From positions 1 through 32,457 of the forward strand of contig CALGBY010000032.1 in the NCBI GenBank assembly GCA_937886445.1: a stretch of DNA of 32,457 nt, given 5' to 3'. Below, one piece after another: positions 31,155-32,457 of this stretch (position 1 is the first letter of the stretch; each line of letters opens with the position of its first letter). This DNA is from an uncultured Clostridia bacterium (lineage in GTDB: Bacteria; Bacillota; Clostridia; Christensenellales; Aristaeellaceae). The notes under the pieces are model-generated. The model was not told the DNA's origin. It saw only the letters and a list, made by a program, of their open reading frames with translations, and made no database searches. The position numbers and the translations under genes were made by a program.

Positions 31155-31178
31155 CGCCGGGGCGCGGAGGGTAAAAAG

Positions 31179-31811
31179 ATGGTATATATTCGGGATATCC
31201 TGTCCGGTGTGCTTTCCGGTGTGCTGATCTCCATCGGCGGAAGCGTGTTTCTTGCCTGTGAAAACAGGATCGCCGGGGCTGTTCTGTTCTGTGTGGCGCT
31301 GCTCTGTATCTGCCTGAAGGGTTATTCCCTTTTTACGGGAAAGGTAGGCTTTATCCCGGCAAAGCATACGAAGGCCGATGTGAGCGCCCTGCTGCTGGGG
31401 CTGCTGGGCAACCTGCTGGGCACGGTGCTGTGCGGATATCTGCTGCGGCTGGCCGGTATGCCCTTTTGCGAAACGGCCCTGACGGTATGCGAAGCAAAGC
31501 TTGCCCAGAGCGTTCCGTCCGGCCTGATCCGGGCGGTTTTCTGCGGGGTGCTGATGTACATGGCGGTAAGCATCTACCGCGAGAAAAACACGGTGACCGG
31601 CATCCTGTTCTGCATTCCGGCATTCATCCTCAGCGGCTTTGAGCATTCCGTGGCCGATATGTTTTACTTTGCCGCCTCTGGCATCGTGAGCCTGCAGGCG
31701 ATGGGCTATATCTGGCTGGTGATCGCCGGAAATGCCGCGGGCGCGATGGCGGCGTCCGGCGCGGAGCTGATCTGCCGGGGGACGAAGGAGGAGAAAAATG
31801 CAAAACGGTAA
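31179..31811 (+). CDS. Formate/nitrite transporter (FNT) family protein
   Basis: The 210-residue protein has about six hydrophobic segments. FNT marks include GYSLFTGKVGFIP (like the family's SELFTGN), LGLLGNLLGTVLCGYLLRL, FILSGFEHSVADMFYFA (the family's central EH-x-x-N/D-MF motif with its conserved His) and VIAGNAAGAM. It is shorter than FocA-type proteins (about 250-285) but covers the core. CGGAGGGT precedes the ATG. It lies between purM and purN, overlapping purN by 14 nt. Formate import for one-carbon supply to purine synthesis is a sensible inference, but nitrite or other small anions are also handled by this family. Confidence 0.75.
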   Translation: MVYIRDILSGVLSGVLISIGGSVFLACENRIAGAVLFCVALLCICLKGYSLFTGKVGFIPAKHTKADVSALLLGLLGNLLGTVLCGYLLRLAGMPFCETALTVCEAKLAQSVPSGLIRAVFCGVLMYMAVSIYREKNTVTGILFCIPAFILSGFEHSVADMFYFAASGIVSLQAMGYIWLVIAGNAAGAMAASGAELICRGTKEEKNAKR

Positions 31812-32418
31812 GCTCAGGATCGCGGTGTTCGTATCCGGCGGAGGGACGAACCTGCAGGCCATACTGGACGCGCAGCACAGCGGGATCATCCAAAACGGTC
31901 ATGTGTGCCTTGTGATCTCGAGCCGTGAGGGCGTATACGCGCTGGAGCGGGCCGAAAAGGCCGGTGTGCCCTCGCTTGTCATTTCCAGAAAGCAGCTGGG
32001 CGGGCAGGCTGCCTTTGAAGAGGCGATCGGGCAGGCGCTGAGTGATCATGGCATCGATTTGATCGTGCTCGCGGGCTTCCTTTCCATCCTGAGCGCGGAA
32101 TTTACGAAAAAATACGATCACAGGATCATCAATATCCACCCCTCGCTGATCCCGTCCTTCTGCGGGGAGGGCTATTACGGATTGCGCGTGCATGAGGCGG
32201 CGCTGCAAAAGGGCGTGAAGGTGACGGGCGCCACCGTACACTATGTGAACGAGATCCCGGACGGGGGAGAGATCATCCTGCAGAAGGCGGTACGCGTGTA
32301 CGCGGGCGATACGCCCGAAAAGCTGCAGCAGAGAGTGATGAAGCAGGCGGAATGGATCATATTGCCGAAGGCGGTCGAAGCCGTGTGCAAAAAACTGCTG
32401 ACTAGGGTGTGTTTCTAG
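31798..32418 (+). CDS. purN: Phosphoribosylglycinamide formyltransferase, 3' end supplied by a foldback element
   Basis: PurN transfers formyl from 10-formyl-tetrahydrofolate to GAR. The 206-residue protein begins with the phosphate-binding RIAVFVSGGGTNLQAIL. It has the catalytic NIHPSLIPSF (Asn and His, about 110-119), GYYGLRVHEAAL, and GATVHYVNEIPDGGEII (Asp of the active site). GGAGGAG precedes the ATG. The fold ends near VEAVCKKLL; the last residues TRVCF and the TAG stop are read from the tip of a repeated element at 32403-32418. The body of the enzyme is complete, so it is probably still active. Confidence 0.93.
   Translation: MQNGKLRIAVFVSGGGTNLQAILDAQHSGIIQNGHVCLVISSREGVYALERAEKAGVPSLVISRKQLGGQAAFEEAIGQALSDHGIDLIVLAGFLSILSAEFTKKYDHRIINIHPSLIPSFCGEGYYGLRVHEAALQKGVKVTGATVHYVNEIPDGGEIILQKAVRVYAGDTPEKLQQRVMKQAEWIILPKAVEAVCKKLLTRVCF
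32403..32415. repeat. Partial terminal repeat of the foldback element at the purN 3' end
   Basis: TAGGGTGTGTTTC matches the first 13 nt of the element at 10757, and then the same sequence starts again at 32416. It is read in frame as the last codons of purN. Confidence 0.75.
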
Positions 32419-32457
32419 GGTGTGTTTCTAAATTCAAAACGATGCATTTTCAGCATC
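32416..32457. mobile_element. Left end of a second foldback element (cut by window end)
   Basis: All 42 nt match 10757-10798 without a difference, from TAGGGTGTGTTTCTAAA through the GATGC/GCATC hairpin. The rest is beyond the window. Confidence 0.8.

Overview
The window reads as a chromosomal piece of a Gram-positive, low-to-mid GC bacterium of the phylum Bacillota, most likely class Clostridia. The reasons are the spc/alpha ribosomal gene order with adk-map-KOW-infA-rpmJ between secY and rpsM, zinc-binding forms of S14, S4, L24 and L36, strong AGGAGG ribosome binding sites, a secreted multi-SH3 wall protein with Thr-Pro-rich linkers, and rpsU. The coding sequence looks GC-rich for a clostridium. 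Genus or family cannot be fixed from the sequence alone. All supported genes lie on the + strand.

Region 1 (1-10541) is the end of the ribosomal superoperon: rplN (partial), rplX, rplE, rpsZ-type S14, rpsH, rplF, rplR, rpsE, rpmD, rplO, secY, adk, map, a KOW-domain protein, infA, rpmJ, then a 318-nt strongly structured spacer, rpsM, rpsK, rpsD, rpoA and rplQ, closed by an intrinsic terminator. Region 2 (10542-14028) is an accessory patch: a 164-bp foldback element with terminal inverted repeats, an older relative of it, short hairpin repeats, two SAM-dependent methyltransferases, a GNAT acetyltransferase and probable gene debris.

Region 3 (14028-20983) holds rpsU with its own consensus promoter and folded leader, a type IIA topoisomerase pair (ParE/ParC-like), a two-half nitroreductase-like protein and rarA, the last two overlapping by ATGA. 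Region 4 (20984-26930) carries two envelope genes. One encodes a 723-residue zinc-ribbon/TPR membrane protein enclosed by two nearly identical 47-bp terminator repeats. The other encodes a 1055-residue secreted SH3/peptidoglycan-binding protein.

Region 5 (26930-end) is a purine operon: purE, purC, a purF homologue, purM, a formate/nitrite-transporter family protein and purN. It is preceded by a good promoter with candidate PurR boxes and by a ZTP riboswitch whose 3' end runs into an intrinsic terminator. The purF homologue lacks the glutaminase nucleophile and other glutaminase residues. The last codons and stop of purN come from a copy of the same foldback element seen at 10757.

The least explained items are two repeat families: the foldback element, which appears at least twice plus one old relative and shows a nested insertion in purN, and a 56-59 nt hairpin unit with a conserved 22-nt head, a conserved GCCG loop and compensatory stem changes. 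The 318-nt folded spacer upstream of rpsM and the cysteine-less PurF also deserve a second look.
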